Shown: positions 1-7,722, counted from the stretch's first letter. The stretch: 64,000 nucleotides of DNA from an uncultured Pelagibacteraceae bacterium (GCA_902523185.1 CABYYJ010000004.1:37156-101155), one strand, 5' to 3'. Numbers and translations are program-made. The notes: a model not told the origin generated them from the letters alone.

Positions 1-110
1 TTAAGATTTTAACCACCTTGGGTTGTGTTAATAAAAATTAATACACTAACAATTAACTTTTATTAAAAGATGAAGCAGATATATGGGACCAATTAAAACA
101 TACTTTAATA

Positions 111-518
111 ATGAAAAAAACATTGCTTTTATTATCAATTATTATTTTTTTAAACGGTTGCGCTGAGTCTTTAGCATTGCTTGGCACAGGTGCCTCGAAC
201 GGAAGATTTGTTCAATCCAGTTTAAATTCAGCTATAAGTTATGGGGTAAAGAAACAAACAGGAAAAAGTCCTCTAGAACACATTATTGCTTACGCAAAAG
301 AAAAAAATCCCGAGAAAAAAAAAGAAACCTGCATTTCTTCATTTGAAATAACAAGATCCGAATTTTGCACGATTGTTAAAAAACAAATTAAGTCTAAAAG
401 CACTGCTATGATAGAAAAGACCACAAAAATTGTGAAAGAGATTCCAAAAAATAAAATTAAAGAAATATCTAAGATTGAAAAGATAGCAAGAAAATCAATT
501 GTTTATAATAGAAGGTAA
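111..518 (+). CDS. Small hypothetical lipoprotein, 135 aa
   Basis: The protein begins with a short charged stretch, a hydrophobic segment (about residues 4-14) and the lipobox L-N-G-C, with the modified cysteine at residue 17. This predicts a signal-peptidase-II lipoprotein. The mature part is short and lysine-rich and has two further cysteines about 12 residues apart near the middle, which may form a disulfide. I do not recognise a family. It stands alone, convergent with metY. The start is the first ATG before the hydrophobic segment; no strong Shine-Dalgarno sequence is visible. Function unknown. Confidence 0.7.
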   Translation: MKKTLLLLSIIIFLNGCAESLALLGTGASNGRFVQSSLNSAISYGVKKQTGKSPLEHIIAYAKEKNPEKKKETCISSFEITRSEFCTIVKKQIKSKSTAMIEKTTKIVKEIPKNKIKEISKIEKIARKSIVYNRR

Positions 519-540
519 TTCCAATTCCTTTTTAAATGAT

Positions 541-560
541 GGCCCCAAAAAATTGGGACC
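541..560. terminator. Symmetric hairpin between convergent genes
   Basis: Arms 541-548 and 553-560 can form an 8-bp stem (one G-T pair) around a 4-base A loop. It sits between the stop codons of the lipoprotein gene and metY, so it may terminate one or both. Neither strand has a clean T tract after the stem, so efficiency as an intrinsic terminator is doubtful. Confidence 0.4.
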
Positions 561-573
561 ACCTAATTAATTT

Positions 574-1866
574 CTAAGCAGCCAAAGCTTGCTTGATATC
601 TGCAACAATATCGTCTGGATGTTCTATACCAATCGATAATCTTACGTAACCTGGTGTAACACCTGCAGCTAACATTTCTTGCTCAGTTAATTGACTGTGA
701 GTTGTTGTAGCTGGATGAATTGCCAAACTTCTAGCATCACCAATATTTGCTACGTGGTAAAGCATTTTTAAGTTGTCAATGAACTTAGCTCCTGCTTCTT
801 TTGTTCCTAGATCCATACCTATTAAAGATCCATAACCACCTTGCATATATTTTTTAGCTCTATCTCTAATTTCACCTTGATAATTAGTTGGATAGATTAC
901 TTTTTTAACTTTTTTATGCCCATCTAAGAAATTCACAACTTTTTCTGCATTACTACAGTGTTGTTTCATTCTTAAAGCTACAGTTTCCAAACCTTGAATG
1001 ATTTGAAAAGCATTGAATGGACTTAACGGAGCACCTAAGTCTCTCAATAAAACCACTCTTGCTCGGATAACAAATGGGATATTAGCACCAGTTAATTGTG
1101 GAACTGCATCTGCCCAAACTGCACCATGATAACTTTGATCTGGCTCATTTAATAGAGGTTGTCTTTTTCTATCTTTAATCCAATCAAAATTTCCTCCATC
1201 TACAATTATTCCTCCGATTGAAGTACCATGACCACCAATATATTTTGTCAAAGAGTGCATTACAATTGCAGCTCCATGAGCTAAAGGTTTACATATTACT
1301 GGTGAGGCTGTGTTATCAATAATTAAAGGAATACCTTTTTTTCTACCGATATCAGAAACTTCTTTAATTGGAAAAACACGAAGATAAGGATTTGGAAGAG
1401 TCTCACCGTAGTAAGCTCTTGTCTTATCATCAGTCACTTTTTCGAAGTTTTTTGGATCTGCGGGATCTGCAAATCTTACTTCAATACCTTGTTGTCTTAA
1501 AGTATTTTTAAATAAGTTTACTGTACCTCCATATAAGTCAGTCGAAGCAACGATGTTATCTCCAGCTTGTGCTAAGTTTTGTATACACATTGCTGAAGCA
1601 GCTTGACCTGATCCAACCGCGCATGCCGCCACACCGCCTTCAAGCGCTGCAACTCTTTTTTCTAGCACATCTACAGTTGGGTTCATTATACGTGTGTAAA
1701 TGTTACCAAACTCTTTTAGACCAAATAAATTTGCAGCATGTTCTGCATTTTTAAATTGGTAAGAAGTTGTTTGATATATCGGAACTGCTACAGCTGTTGT
1801 AGTAGGATCAGCTCTATAATCACTACCATGTAAGCCAATAGTTTCCGGATGTTTAAAATCAGCCAT
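574..1866 (-). CDS. metY: O-acetylhomoserine sulfhydrylase (MetY)
   Basis: A 430-residue PLP enzyme of the Cys/Met-metabolism (gamma) family. It would join O-acetylhomoserine with sulfide to give homocysteine, the direct-sulfhydrylation route to methionine. The PLP lysine lies in S-L-T-K-Y-I-G-G-H-G (K208), and the cofactor-binding aspartate is D184 in I-I-D-N. Length and the long GGHGTSIGG loop fit MetY better than MetB/MetC. The start at 1866 is favoured by a GGGGGA ribosome site 6 bases upstream and an in-frame TAA at 1881-1879. It is preceded by a roughly 260-base leader carrying SAM-II and SAM-V-like aptamers, which matches a methionine/SAM-repressed gene. A neighbouring function such as O-succinylhomoserine sulfhydrylase (MetZ) cannot be excluded by eye. 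Confidence 0.93.
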   Translation of the reverse strand: MADFKHPETIGLHGSDYRADPTTTAVAVPIYQTTSYQFKNAEHAANLFGLKEFGNIYTRIMNPTVDVLEKRVAALEGGVAACAVGSGQAASAMCIQNLAQAGDNIVASTDLYGGTVNLFKNTLRQQGIEVRFADPADPKNFEKVTDDKTRAYYGETLPNPYLRVFPIKEVSDIGRKKGIPLIIDNTASPVICKPLAHGAAIVMHSLTKYIGGHGTSIGGIIVDGGNFDWIKDRKRQPLLNEPDQSYHGAVWADAVPQLTGANIPFVIRARVVLLRDLGAPLSPFNAFQIIQGLETVALRMKQHCSNAEKVVNFLDGHKKVKKVIYPTNYQGEIRDRAKKYMQGGYGSLIGMDLGTKEAGAKFIDNLKMLYHVANIGDARSLAIHPATTTHSQLTEQEMLAAGVTPGYVRLSIGIEHPDDIVADIKQALAA

Positions 1867-1897
1867 TGATTTTCCCCCTTATTGTTTCTCTTGTCGT

Positions 1898-1940
1898 TTC
1901 GTTCATTTTTTCTCCGTCTTTCTGGAGAAGAATGAACGAA
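1898..1940 (-). other. Long hairpin in the metY leader
   Basis: Arm 1931-1940 pairs perfectly with 1898-1907 (10 bp), and arm 1924-1929 pairs with 1910-1915 (6 bp), separated by a G opposite two Ts, around an 8-base loop. In RNA sense the stem covers most of the leader ORF and hides its stop codon and the second GGAG. No T tract follows on the minus strand, so it is not an ordinary terminator. It may act by masking ribosome sites or protecting the mRNA. Confidence 0.7.
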
Positions 1941-1956
1941 GTTTAATTCTGTTCAT
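1903..1956 (-). CDS. Possible 17-codon leader ORF
   Basis: ATG at 1956 opens a basic 17-residue peptide (MNRIKLRSFFSRKTEKK) ending in TGA at 1905-1903. GGAG of the SAM-V-like aptamer's AAAAAGGAG lies only 3 bases before this ATG, so the aptamer's 3' end would control access to it. The stop overlaps a second ATG (1906) that has its own GGAG five bases upstream. That second frame runs 15 codons across the metY start to 1859. Whether either is translated is unknown. The short SD spacing and lack of comparison keep confidence low. Confidence 0.35.
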   Translation of the reverse strand: MNRIKLRSFFSRKTEKK

Positions 1957-1959
1957 CTT

Positions 1960-2020
1960 CTCCTTTTTAGTACTTCGGCATATGCCAGGTGTACAATATG
2001 GTTCAAATACCCGGTTTAAT
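1960..2020 (-). promoter_or_regulatory. SAM-V-like riboswitch aptamer
   Basis: In RNA sense, P1 arm CCGGGU (2014-2009) pairs with ACCUGG (1990-1985). The loop contains AUUUGAACC and AUAUUGUAC. A pseudoknot GUAC (1994-1991) with GUAC (1973-1970) is followed by UAAAAAGGAG ending at 1960. This layout parallels the SAM-II core (loop UUGC, then GCUAAA) and fits SAM-V, a class known from marine alphaproteobacteria. The GGAG lies at the aptamer's 3' edge, so SAM binding would be expected to hide a ribosome site. Class assignment is by pattern, without a covariance-model search. Confidence 0.75.
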
Positions 2021-2034
2021 TTTAGATTGGGTCC

Positions 2035-2063
2035 AAAAAAAAACCACCGGCTAAAGCGGTGGT
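2035..2063 (-). terminator. Intrinsic terminator/attenuator between the two SAM aptamers
   Basis: In RNA sense, ACCACCG (2063-2057) pairs with CGGUGGU (2049-2043), followed by eight Us (2042-2035). It lies directly downstream of the SAM-II aptamer. Bases 2058-2050 (CGCUUUAGC) are exactly complementary over 9 bases to the SAM-II 3' strand at 2086-2078 (GCUAAAGCG). A SAM-free antiterminator versus a SAM-bound terminator is therefore easy to draw. Confidence 0.9.
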
Positions 2064-2077
2064 CTAAATGACTTTTG

Positions 2078-2126
2078 CGCTTTAGCTGGATTTATTAAGC
2101 GCCCGCAAGTTGCCTTAACTCAGCGC
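2078..2126 (-). promoter_or_regulatory. SAM-II riboswitch aptamer
   Basis: In RNA sense, P1 pairs GCGC (2126-2123) with GCGC (2102-2099). The loop carries UGAGUUAA and ACUUGC, and the 3' strand contains UUAAUAAAU followed by AGCUAAAGCG. This follows the known SAM-II consensus (GCGC-UGAUUUAA-UUGC-GCGC-AUAAAU-AGCUAAA) closely. The predicted transcription start is about 2127, so the aptamer sits at the very 5' end of the mRNA. Expected output is premature termination of metY transcription when SAM is high. Confidence 0.9.
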
Positions 2127-2133
2127 TAATTAA

Positions 2134-2163
2134 TTTATAGCAATAAATTCAGGATTTTGTCAA
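2134..2163 (-). promoter_or_regulatory. Sigma70-like promoter of metY
   Basis: A -35 TTGACA (2163-2158), an 18-base spacer and a -10 TATAAA (2139-2134) read on the minus strand. The predicted start is about 2127-2126, the first base of the SAM-II P1 stem. The promoter lies just downstream of the gshB stop, separating metY transcription from the glutathione operon. Confidence 0.75.
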
Positions 2164-2170
2164 CTATCAA

Positions 2171-3088
2171 TTAAATATTATTCCAGAACGATTTTGCAAG
2201 GTTTATTCCTGACAAATCTTTATATGCGGTTAGTCCAGTAGGGCTAGTAATGTTAATATCACCGATCAATTTTTCTTGTACGAAATCTATCCCAGCAAAG
2301 TATATATTATTTTTCACTAAAAGTTTCCCTATTGCTTTACTAGCATTAACTTCTTTACTTGTTAGTTCCGTTAAGTTCGCTTTAGCTCCTTTACTCATAT
2401 TAGATAAAATACTACCTTTTTTTGGCACTCTAGAAATAGCACCTACAATCTTTCCTTTTATAATAAAAACTCTTTTATCACCTTTAGAAACTCCAGGTAA
2501 AAACTTTTGAAAAAATAAATGATTATGATTTTTTATTAATTTTTTAATTTTATTAGCATTAAAGGTTTTAAACAAAATTACATTATTGCCACTAAAACCA
2601 TTAATTGGTTTAGCTACAACAGCTTTATATCTTTTAAAAAAATTCCTTATCTCATTAAGATTTTCACTGATTAAAGTAGGAGGCATATACCTCATAAAAT
2701 TAATAGAAAAAAGCTTTTCAGAAACATTTCTTACTGCTGATGGATTATTGATTATCTTTACTTTTTTGGAAATATGGTTAAGCAAAAACGTTGTATATAA
2801 ATAACGATTATCAAAAGGAGGATCATTTCTAATTAGAATGACCTTTGATCTTTCAAGGTTAAAATTGACCGTTTTTAATAATGAATAAAATTTCTTTTTG
2901 CTATTAAGAATCTTAATATGCTTACATAAAGCTACAACTTTTCCATTTGAAAAACTTAAATTTTCTGGTTCAAAATAAAATATTTTATAACCTCTTTTTT
3001 GCGCTTCAGATGCTAAAAGAATAGTTGTATCAGTTTTGATATTTACTTTTTTAAGATCAGAACCCTGAATAGCTAAAATTTTCGTCAT
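2171..3088 (-). CDS. gshB: Glutathione synthetase (GshB)
   Basis: A 305-residue ATP-grasp enzyme that adds glycine to gamma-glutamylcysteine. Seen: the early N-I-K-T-D-T-T motif (family N-I-K-x-D-S/T), the ATP-grasp lysine region V-V-A-K-P-I-N-G-F-S-G-N, D-K-R-V-F-I-I-K-G-K, the S-N-M-S-K-G-A loop, and the C-terminal D-I-N-I-T-S-P-T-G, where the family has EINVTSPTG. Length is near that of the E. coli enzyme. It overlaps the end of gshA by 32 bases, so the two are probably translationally coupled. No clear SD precedes the start, but the N-terminus aligns well with the family from this ATG. Confidence 0.92.
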   Translation of the reverse strand: MTKILAIQGSDLKKVNIKTDTTILLASEAQKRGYKIFYFEPENLSFSNGKVVALCKHIKILNSKKKFYSLLKTVNFNLERSKVILIRNDPPFDNRYLYTTFLLNHISKKVKIINNPSAVRNVSEKLFSINFMRYMPPTLISENLNEIRNFFKRYKAVVAKPINGFSGNNVILFKTFNANKIKKLIKNHNHLFFQKFLPGVSKGDKRVFIIKGKIVGAISRVPKKGSILSNMSKGAKANLTELTSKEVNASKAIGKLLVKNNIYFAGIDFVQEKLIGDINITSPTGLTAYKDLSGINLAKSFWNNI

Positions 3089-4400
3089 GATTAATTAAAA
3101 AATCTAATTTTTTTGTTTTATTATATTGTTCAATTAGCATTTCTGCTCTAGTTTTTTTATTACTAATAATTTCCTCTATATGTTTTAAATAAATTGTCTC
3201 GTTTTTCCCACTTTTATTCAGCTCATTTCTTTTTTCTAAGCCTTTTTTTGACAAGTTTAAAAATATTTTTGCCCAATCAATTAATTTTTTATTTTTTAGC
3301 AAAGTGTTTAATCCTTGTTTAGGGGCGTTTAAGTATGCTTCCATAACTTCCTCTTTTTTCCAATTTTTTATAATTTCATAAGTCTCCTCCAAAGATCCAT
3401 AAATTAAACCTGTAAAGAAAGAGGGACCGTTACAAATACAACCGAAATTACATGTATCTAAAGATCTAAACTCTATAACCTGTTTTAATCTTATCTCAGT
3501 AAAAATAGTACTTAAGTGATTTTCAAAATCTTCTAAAGTTGGTTTTTCTCCTTTTAAAAAAATTAAATTGCCATTTAAAAAATCCCTAAAAGTTTGACCG
3601 TTTGGCCAGTAATATTTTCCATTTTTTTTTAGAAATAAAATTGGGTAATTGATTGCATGATCAATATATTTTTCAAAATTAACATTCTCAAAAGTAATTG
3701 GCATTATTCCACCTCTATTAGTTTCTTGCCAAACTTTTCCTCTATAAGATAAAAAACCTGAGAGCTTATTCTCATTAAAAGGAGAGTTTGCAAAAAGAGC
3801 AATAGTTAAGGGAGCTAAATAGTTACCGATTTTAAATTTTTTTTCAAAATCCTCTTCAGAAATATAATCATAATTAATCTGAATACCTGCAGTTTTGTAC
3901 ATCATATCTAAACTTAATTTGCCACCTTTTGGCATTTCAGATGTCATAATTGTGTAACGCTCTTTTGGACTTTTAGGGATATCAGTTAATTTATTAAATG
4001 GATCATATGCAATAGAAGAAGTAGTTATAGAAGTAGAGCTAAAAATTTCTTTCAGTTCATTGAAATGAGAGCTATTTTCTGAACAAACTAAATGTATGTT
4101 TTTAAAAGGTGCACCTGACAATTCATATTGAAAACCAGGTTCAGTGGTAATTTTTTGATTTTCTCTTTTTAAACCAATTATTCTATCTTTCTCATACTCA
4201 GGCTCCCATCCATTATTTTTAAGATTTTCAAATACTTTTTTTATTTGATTGTAATCTACTCGTTTTAAATCACTCTTATTGAATAGAAATTTTTCGTGCT
4301 CGACGCCAATTCTTAGTTCATTATCTTTTTTTATTCCTTTTCGGAAATATTGAATCAACTTATCTTTAGAGTCGACTGTATCAACTAAAAATTTATTCAA
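3057..4400 (-). CDS. gshA: Glutamate-cysteine ligase, plant/alphaproteobacterial type (GshA)
   Basis: A 447-residue member of the GCS2 family, catalysing the first step of glutathione synthesis (glutamate + cysteine + ATP). Diagnostic pieces are I-G-V-E-H-E-K-F near residue 30, T-T-E-P-G-F-Q-Y-E-L-S-G-A around residue 90, and F-R-S-L-D near residue 315. These match the redox-regulated proteobacterial/plant form, not E. coli GshA. Its start overlaps the end of the upstream ATP-grasp gene by 8 bases and its end overlaps gshB, so all three form one translational unit. Placement beside metY and near cysE fits a local cysteine-thiol module. Confidence 0.92.
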   Translation of the reverse strand: MNKFLVDTVDSKDKLIQYFRKGIKKDNELRIGVEHEKFLFNKSDLKRVDYNQIKKVFENLKNNGWEPEYEKDRIIGLKRENQKITTEPGFQYELSGAPFKNIHLVCSENSSHFNELKEIFSSTSITTSSIAYDPFNKLTDIPKSPKERYTIMTSEMPKGGKLSLDMMYKTAGIQINYDYISEEDFEKKFKIGNYLAPLTIALFANSPFNENKLSGFLSYRGKVWQETNRGGIMPITFENVNFEKYIDHAINYPILFLKKNGKYYWPNGQTFRDFLNGNLIFLKGEKPTLEDFENHLSTIFTEIRLKQVIEFRSLDTCNFGCICNGPSFFTGLIYGSLEETYEIIKNWKKEEVMEAYLNAPKQGLNTLLKNKKLIDWAKIFLNLSKKGLEKRNELNKSGKNETIYLKHIEEIISNKKTRAEMLIEQYNKTKKLDFLINHDENFSYSGF

Positions 4401-5316
4401 AGGCTTTTAACTCATTTTTTAAAAATTTAGCTATCTCTAACATTCCATCCTGCCCAACTTTTTTCTCAGCGATTGAATTATAATTTGTATTTGTATTGAC
4501 ATCATAAGTGTATCTAGTTCCTGATTTATCAGTAATATATTCAATACCAGCTATTTCAATATTATTTTTTTTCAAAAAACTTTCATATTTATTTATGTCA
4601 GGATTTTTATAATTATTTAAGATCATAAACTTGTTTCCATCTGGGTTGTTTGATTTATCGCTTAAAGAATTATTTTTACTGTCGCAAGGACACAGCTCAA
4701 ACGAGTCACCCGCATCAACTTGGACTGCGTATAAAAATTTGGAATTAACAAATTCTAGACGATGGATCACTTGTGGGTCTGCTTCAATATACTCTTGCAA
4801 AATTGTAATGCCATCAATTGAATTTTCAAAATCTGGTCCTTTAACATACTGTTCTAATTCGTTTTGATTATTAAAAAGCTTTACTCCAAGACCTCTACCA
4901 GCTCTGTTATGTTTTGTAATAAACGGTTTTTTAAAATCTCGCGCCGACTGAATTATCTGTTCTTTACTTGAGCAAAAAATAGATCTAGGAGTTTTAATTC
5001 CACTTTCACCCAATTTTAAATATTGAAGAGACTTACTTATTTCTAATGCTAAAGCATTACCATCATTTATTATTCGTCTTTTATGACTTCTTAACCAATT
5101 AATAATTACAGATGTATATTCTGGAGCAAATCTATGTCCTCTGACATGTGAGCTCGCACTCATTCGGTTATAAAAAATACCTTCAGGAGGGCTTTGACTT
5201 AGATCAATTTTAGCCTTTTCAACATGCCAGTCTTCATAACCAACTTCAAGTTTATTTAGATGAGACTCAAGGGGTTTAGTCCATGCTTCGTTTTCGTGAA
5301 TTATATATGCTTTCAT
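4393..5316 (-). CDS. ATP-grasp ligase of unknown substrate (RimK/glutamate-ligase-like)
   Basis: A 307-residue protein with an ATP-grasp core. K-P-F-I-T-K-H-N-R-A-G-R-G-L-G-V (about residues 129-144) looks like the ATP-binding lysine plus glycine-rich loop. I-L-Q-E-Y-I-E supplies the adenine-site acid, and Y-D-V-N-T-N-T-N-Y-N near residue 275 supplies the C-terminal metal-binding Asn/Asp. The family joins a carboxylate to an amine or thiol through an acyl-phosphate. It is the third ligase in a row with gshA and gshB, overlapping gshA by 8 bases and the VOC gene by one, which suggests a reaction on glutathione or a related peptide. The substrate cannot be read from the sequence. Confidence 0.75.
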   Translation of the reverse strand: MKAYIIHENEAWTKPLESHLNKLEVGYEDWHVEKAKIDLSQSPPEGIFYNRMSASSHVRGHRFAPEYTSVIINWLRSHKRRIINDGNALALEISKSLQYLKLGESGIKTPRSIFCSSKEQIIQSARDFKKPFITKHNRAGRGLGVKLFNNQNELEQYVKGPDFENSIDGITILQEYIEADPQVIHRLEFVNSKFLYAVQVDAGDSFELCPCDSKNNSLSDKSNNPDGNKFMILNNYKNPDINKYESFLKKNNIEIAGIEYITDKSGTRYTYDVNTNTNYNSIAEKKVGQDGMLEIAKFLKNELKAFE

Positions 5317-5708
5317 TAGCCAAATGTTTTTAGCTCTAAAACATTCCCGTGTGGGTCCTTAATAAAAAAAGTTTCTTGTTGTTCTTTTTTATCTTTGAAA
5401 CGAGTATAGGGCTGATCTAAATATTCAATATTATTTTTTTTTAAATTTTCTTTTATTTTTTTAAATATTTTTGGCTCTAAGTGTACTCCAAAGTGAGGAA
5501 CAGGCACTGATCCCATATCAACTTCGTGTCTTTCAGAGGGTAATTTCATATTGGTTTTGTGTAAGGTTAGTTCGTTTCCCCAAAAATCGACATCAATCCA
5601 TTTACCTTCTTCTCTATTACCTAGTTTACACTCTAGTATTTTCTCGTAAAAATGAACTGAATCCTTTAAGTCTCCTGCTGGCACAGCTAAATGAAAAGGT
5701 CTACTCAT
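5316..5708 (-). CDS. VOC-superfamily (glyoxalase/dioxygenase fold) protein
   Basis: A 130-residue protein with two beta-alpha-beta-beta-beta units. [10 protein letters not shown] near the start has the first metal-ligand histidine, P-H-F-G-V-H-L in the middle has a second, and [10 protein letters not shown] near the end supplies the glutamate ligand. The family includes glyoxalase I, fosfomycin-resistance thiol transferases and dioxygenases. As first gene of a reverse operon with an ATP-grasp ligase, gshA and gshB, a glutathione-linked reaction is plausible but inferred from neighbours only. The stop overlaps the next start by one base. Confidence 0.8.
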   Translation of the reverse strand: MSRPFHLAVPAGDLKDSVHFYEKILECKLGNREEGKWIDVDFWGNELTLHKTNMKLPSERHEVDMGSVPVPHFGVHLEPKIFKKIKENLKKNNIEYLDQPYTRFKDKKEQQETFFIKDPHGNVLELKTFG

Positions 5709-5762
5709 GGCGTTTTTATATATTCTTCTTTAAATTTATCAAGTAGTCATTATATACATCTT

Positions 5763-6338
5763 ATGAATGATTATTTAGAATCTATAAAAAAAAGAGATCC
5801 TGCGGCAAAATCTATAATAAGTATCATTCTCACATACCCTGGTGTAAAGGCAGTTTTCTTTCATCAAATATCAAACTTTTTTTACAAAGCTGGATTTGAT
5901 TTAATAGCTAGAATTATTTCACAAACAATTAGATTTTTTACAGGTATTGAAATTCATCCCGGGGCCAAGATAGGTAAAAATTTATTTATTGATCATGGTA
6001 TGGGTGTAGTAGTCGGCGAAACTTCTGAAATTGGAGACAATGTTACTATTTATCACAACGTCACTTTAGGTGGGAGTTCTCCCAGTATAGATAGCGAGAG
6101 ACAACGACATGAAAAAAGACATCCTACCATTGGCAATGATGTTGTGATCGGGTCTGGCGCACAAATAATTGGGCCAATTAAAGTTGGTAACAACGCAAGA
6201 ATAGCAGCTAACGCAGTTGTGGTAAAAGATGTTCCAGAAAATGCAACGATGGTTGGCATTCCTGCTAGAGCAGTCAAGTTGGAAAATAAAGGTAGCTTCA
6301 GACCTTATGGTGTAGACGATAAAGTAAAAGATGAGTAA
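5763..6338 (+). CDS. cysE: Serine O-acetyltransferase (CysE)
   Basis: This left-handed beta-helix acetyltransferase makes O-acetylserine, the precursor of cysteine. Seen: the N-terminal helix [19 protein letters not shown], then hexapeptide repeats with [21 protein letters not shown] and L-G-G, and a C-terminal G-I-P-A-R. I placed the start at ATG 5763 (191 aa), because an upstream in-frame start at 5691 would run across the divergent VOC gene and add residues unlike the family. The length matches the short EpsC-type form. It overlaps msrB by 8 bases. Confidence 0.9.
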   Translation: MNDYLESIKKRDPAAKSIISIILTYPGVKAVFFHQISNFFYKAGFDLIARIISQTIRFFTGIEIHPGAKIGKNLFIDHGMGVVVGETSEIGDNVTIYHNVTLGGSSPSIDSERQRHEKRHPTIGNDVVIGSGAQIIGPIKVGNNARIAANAVVVKDVPENATMVGIPARAVKLENKGSFRPYGVDDKVKDE

Positions 6339-6708
6339 AGATTGGGATCCAAATTTAACTCCAGAACAAAATTATGTTTTAAAACAAGAGGGAACAGAGT
6401 CTCCAGGTAGTAGTCCTTTAAATCATGAAAAAAGAGAAGGTTCTTATCACTGTGTTGGGTGTGGAACAAAATTGTTTGAGTCTACAACTAAATATGAGAG
6501 TGGTTCAGGCTGGCCTTCTTTTTTCGAATCTATCCCAGGAGTATTCGAAGAAAAAAAAGATATGCACATTGGTTATCCAAGAACTGAGTATCATTGTAAA
6601 AAATGTGGAGGTCATCATGGTCATGTTTTTGATGACGGTCCAAAACCTACTGGAAAACGATATTGTAACAACGGTATCTGTTTAGTCTTTAAACCAAAAG
6701 GCGAGTAG
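6331..6708 (+). CDS. msrB: Peptide-methionine (R)-S-oxide reductase (MsrB)
   Basis: A 125-residue MsrB that repairs methionine-R-sulfoxide. Zinc cysteines are C41-x-x-C44 and C89-x-x-C92. The core G-S-G-W-P-S-F lies at about residues 58-64 and the [10 protein letters not shown] motif near residue 95. The catalytic cysteine is C112 in R-Y-C, followed by N-N-G-I-C-L with a second cysteine at 117. No signal peptide is visible, so it should be cytoplasmic. The start overlaps the cysE stop by 8 bases, linking cysteine supply and methionine repair in one transcript. Confidence 0.92.
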   Translation: MSKDWDPNLTPEQNYVLKQEGTESPGSSPLNHEKREGSYHCVGCGTKLFESTTKYESGSGWPSFFESIPGVFEEKKDMHIGYPRTEYHCKKCGGHHGHVFDDGPKPTGKRYCNNGICLVFKPKGE

Positions 6709-6823
6709 TTATACACAAACCAATTAAGTGTTTTAATACAACTTATCAAAAAATTATAATCTTTATTGTCATGTCCTCTAGACCAAGGCGACACAAGTTT
6801 GTAAGATTATCATTTCATCCACC

Positions 6824-7381
6824 ATGAAGAAGCAAATTATTTCCCTACTGATAATTATATTCTCTTTAACTTCATTTCAAACTCTAGCATCAGAACAAAA
6901 TTGGAAACCAGCTCAGGTTGGAGATAAAATTATTTTAATTAGACATGCTAAAGCTCCTGGGGGCGGAGACCCAGAAGGATTTAAAATTGATGATTGTAAA
7001 ACCCAAAGAAACCTTGACATGATGGGAATTAATCAAGCAAAAAAAATTGGCAAACTCTTTAGAGAAAAAAAAGTTAAAATTGATCAAGTTTTATCAAGCC
7101 AGTGGTGTAGATGCAAAGATACAGCAAAATATGCTTTTGGCAATTTCAAAGAATTTTCTGCATTAAATTCTACTTATACTCCACCATATGACCAAAATGA
7201 AAAACAGCAGATTAAGGACTTGAAAAGATATGTAAATAATTGGAATGGTAAAGGGGGAAACCTAGTTTTAGTTACACATTATGTAATTATCTTGGCAATA
7301 ACTGGAGAAACAGCAAGATCTGGCGAACTAGTCATCACCGATAAGAATTTTAAAGTTTTATCTACAATTAATACTTTTTAA
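6824..7381 (+). CDS. Secreted histidine phosphatase family protein
   Basis: A 185-residue protein with a signal peptide (hydrophobic residues 5-20, cleavage near L-A-S-E). The phosphoglycerate-mutase-type R-H signature is at R40-H41 (L-I-R-H-A-K-A-P-G-G-G-D-P). The S-S-x-W-C-R-C motif and the second histidine in V-T-H-Y-V complete the catalytic pocket. It would hydrolyse phosphate esters in the periplasm; the substrate is unknown. About 115 bases separate it from msrB and nothing convincing was seen there. Its stop overlaps by 4 bases the end of the convergent membrane gene. Confidence 0.82.
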   Translation: MKKQIISLLIIIFSLTSFQTLASEQNWKPAQVGDKIILIRHAKAPGGGDPEGFKIDDCKTQRNLDMMGINQAKKIGKLFREKKVKIDQVLSSQWCRCKDTAKYAFGNFKEFSALNSTYTPPYDQNEKQQIKDLKRYVNNWNGKGGNLVLVTHYVIILAITGETARSGELVITDKNFKVLSTINTF

Positions 7382-7722
7382 AAAAATATTAAATATCCAA
7401 CAGTTATTAAAATTAAGTACTCAATAAATGTTTTAATTTTTAAAAGCGTGCTTTTATCCTGAAATTTGTTATTGATAAATAAAGTTAATCGAGCAAAAGC
7501 CAAGTGGACTAAAACCACACTAAGAGCTATTCCAAGAAGTGCATGGTAAAAACTAAAATTTTTAAGCCCATAAAAGCAAGCTGCGATAAATGTGAACCAT
7601 GATATATTGGTTACAAATAAAGTAATTAAAATACCTGATCCTTTTTTAAAAATACTTTGGGACTTAATGAAAGTATATGACCACAAAAGAGTGAATAAAA
7701 AACCTGCGTATTTAATTATCAT
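7378..7722 (-). CDS. Hypothetical membrane protein, 114 aa
   Basis: Three or four hydrophobic segments (near residues 1-16, 29-50, 57-78 and 95-114) predict a small inner-membrane protein with a basic loop before the last segment. No motif or family is recognised. It is transcribed alone, convergent with the phosphatase gene and divergent from ccdA. Confidence 0.6.
   Translation of the reverse strand: MIIKYAGFLFTLLWSYTFIKSQSIFKKGSGILITLFVTNISWFTFIAACFYGLKNFSFYHALLGIALSVVLVHLAFARLTLFINNKFQDKSTLLKIKTFIEYLILITVGYLIFF

Noticed and set aside
1..110. Possible structured RNA or promoter at the window start
   Set aside because: Only short AT-rich repeats and one weak inverted repeat are visible; nothing specific can be named.
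1898..1940. Leader hairpin as an intrinsic terminator of metY
   Set aside because: No T tract follows on the transcribed strand; the real terminator is at 2035-2063.
1980..2014. T-loop-like GGTTCAAATACC on the plus strand resembling part of a tRNA
   Set aside because: No acceptor or anticodon arms can be drawn around it, and the reverse strand is accounted for by the SAM-V-like aptamer.
5691..5762. Upstream start extending CysE by 24 residues
   Set aside because: It would overlap the divergent VOC gene start and adds residues unlike the CysE family; ATG 5763 begins at the conserved N-terminus.
6771..6827. 18-codon arginine-rich ORF ending in ATGA at the phosphatase start
   Set aside because: No ribosome site or recognised pattern; it could easily occur by chance in the 115-base gap.
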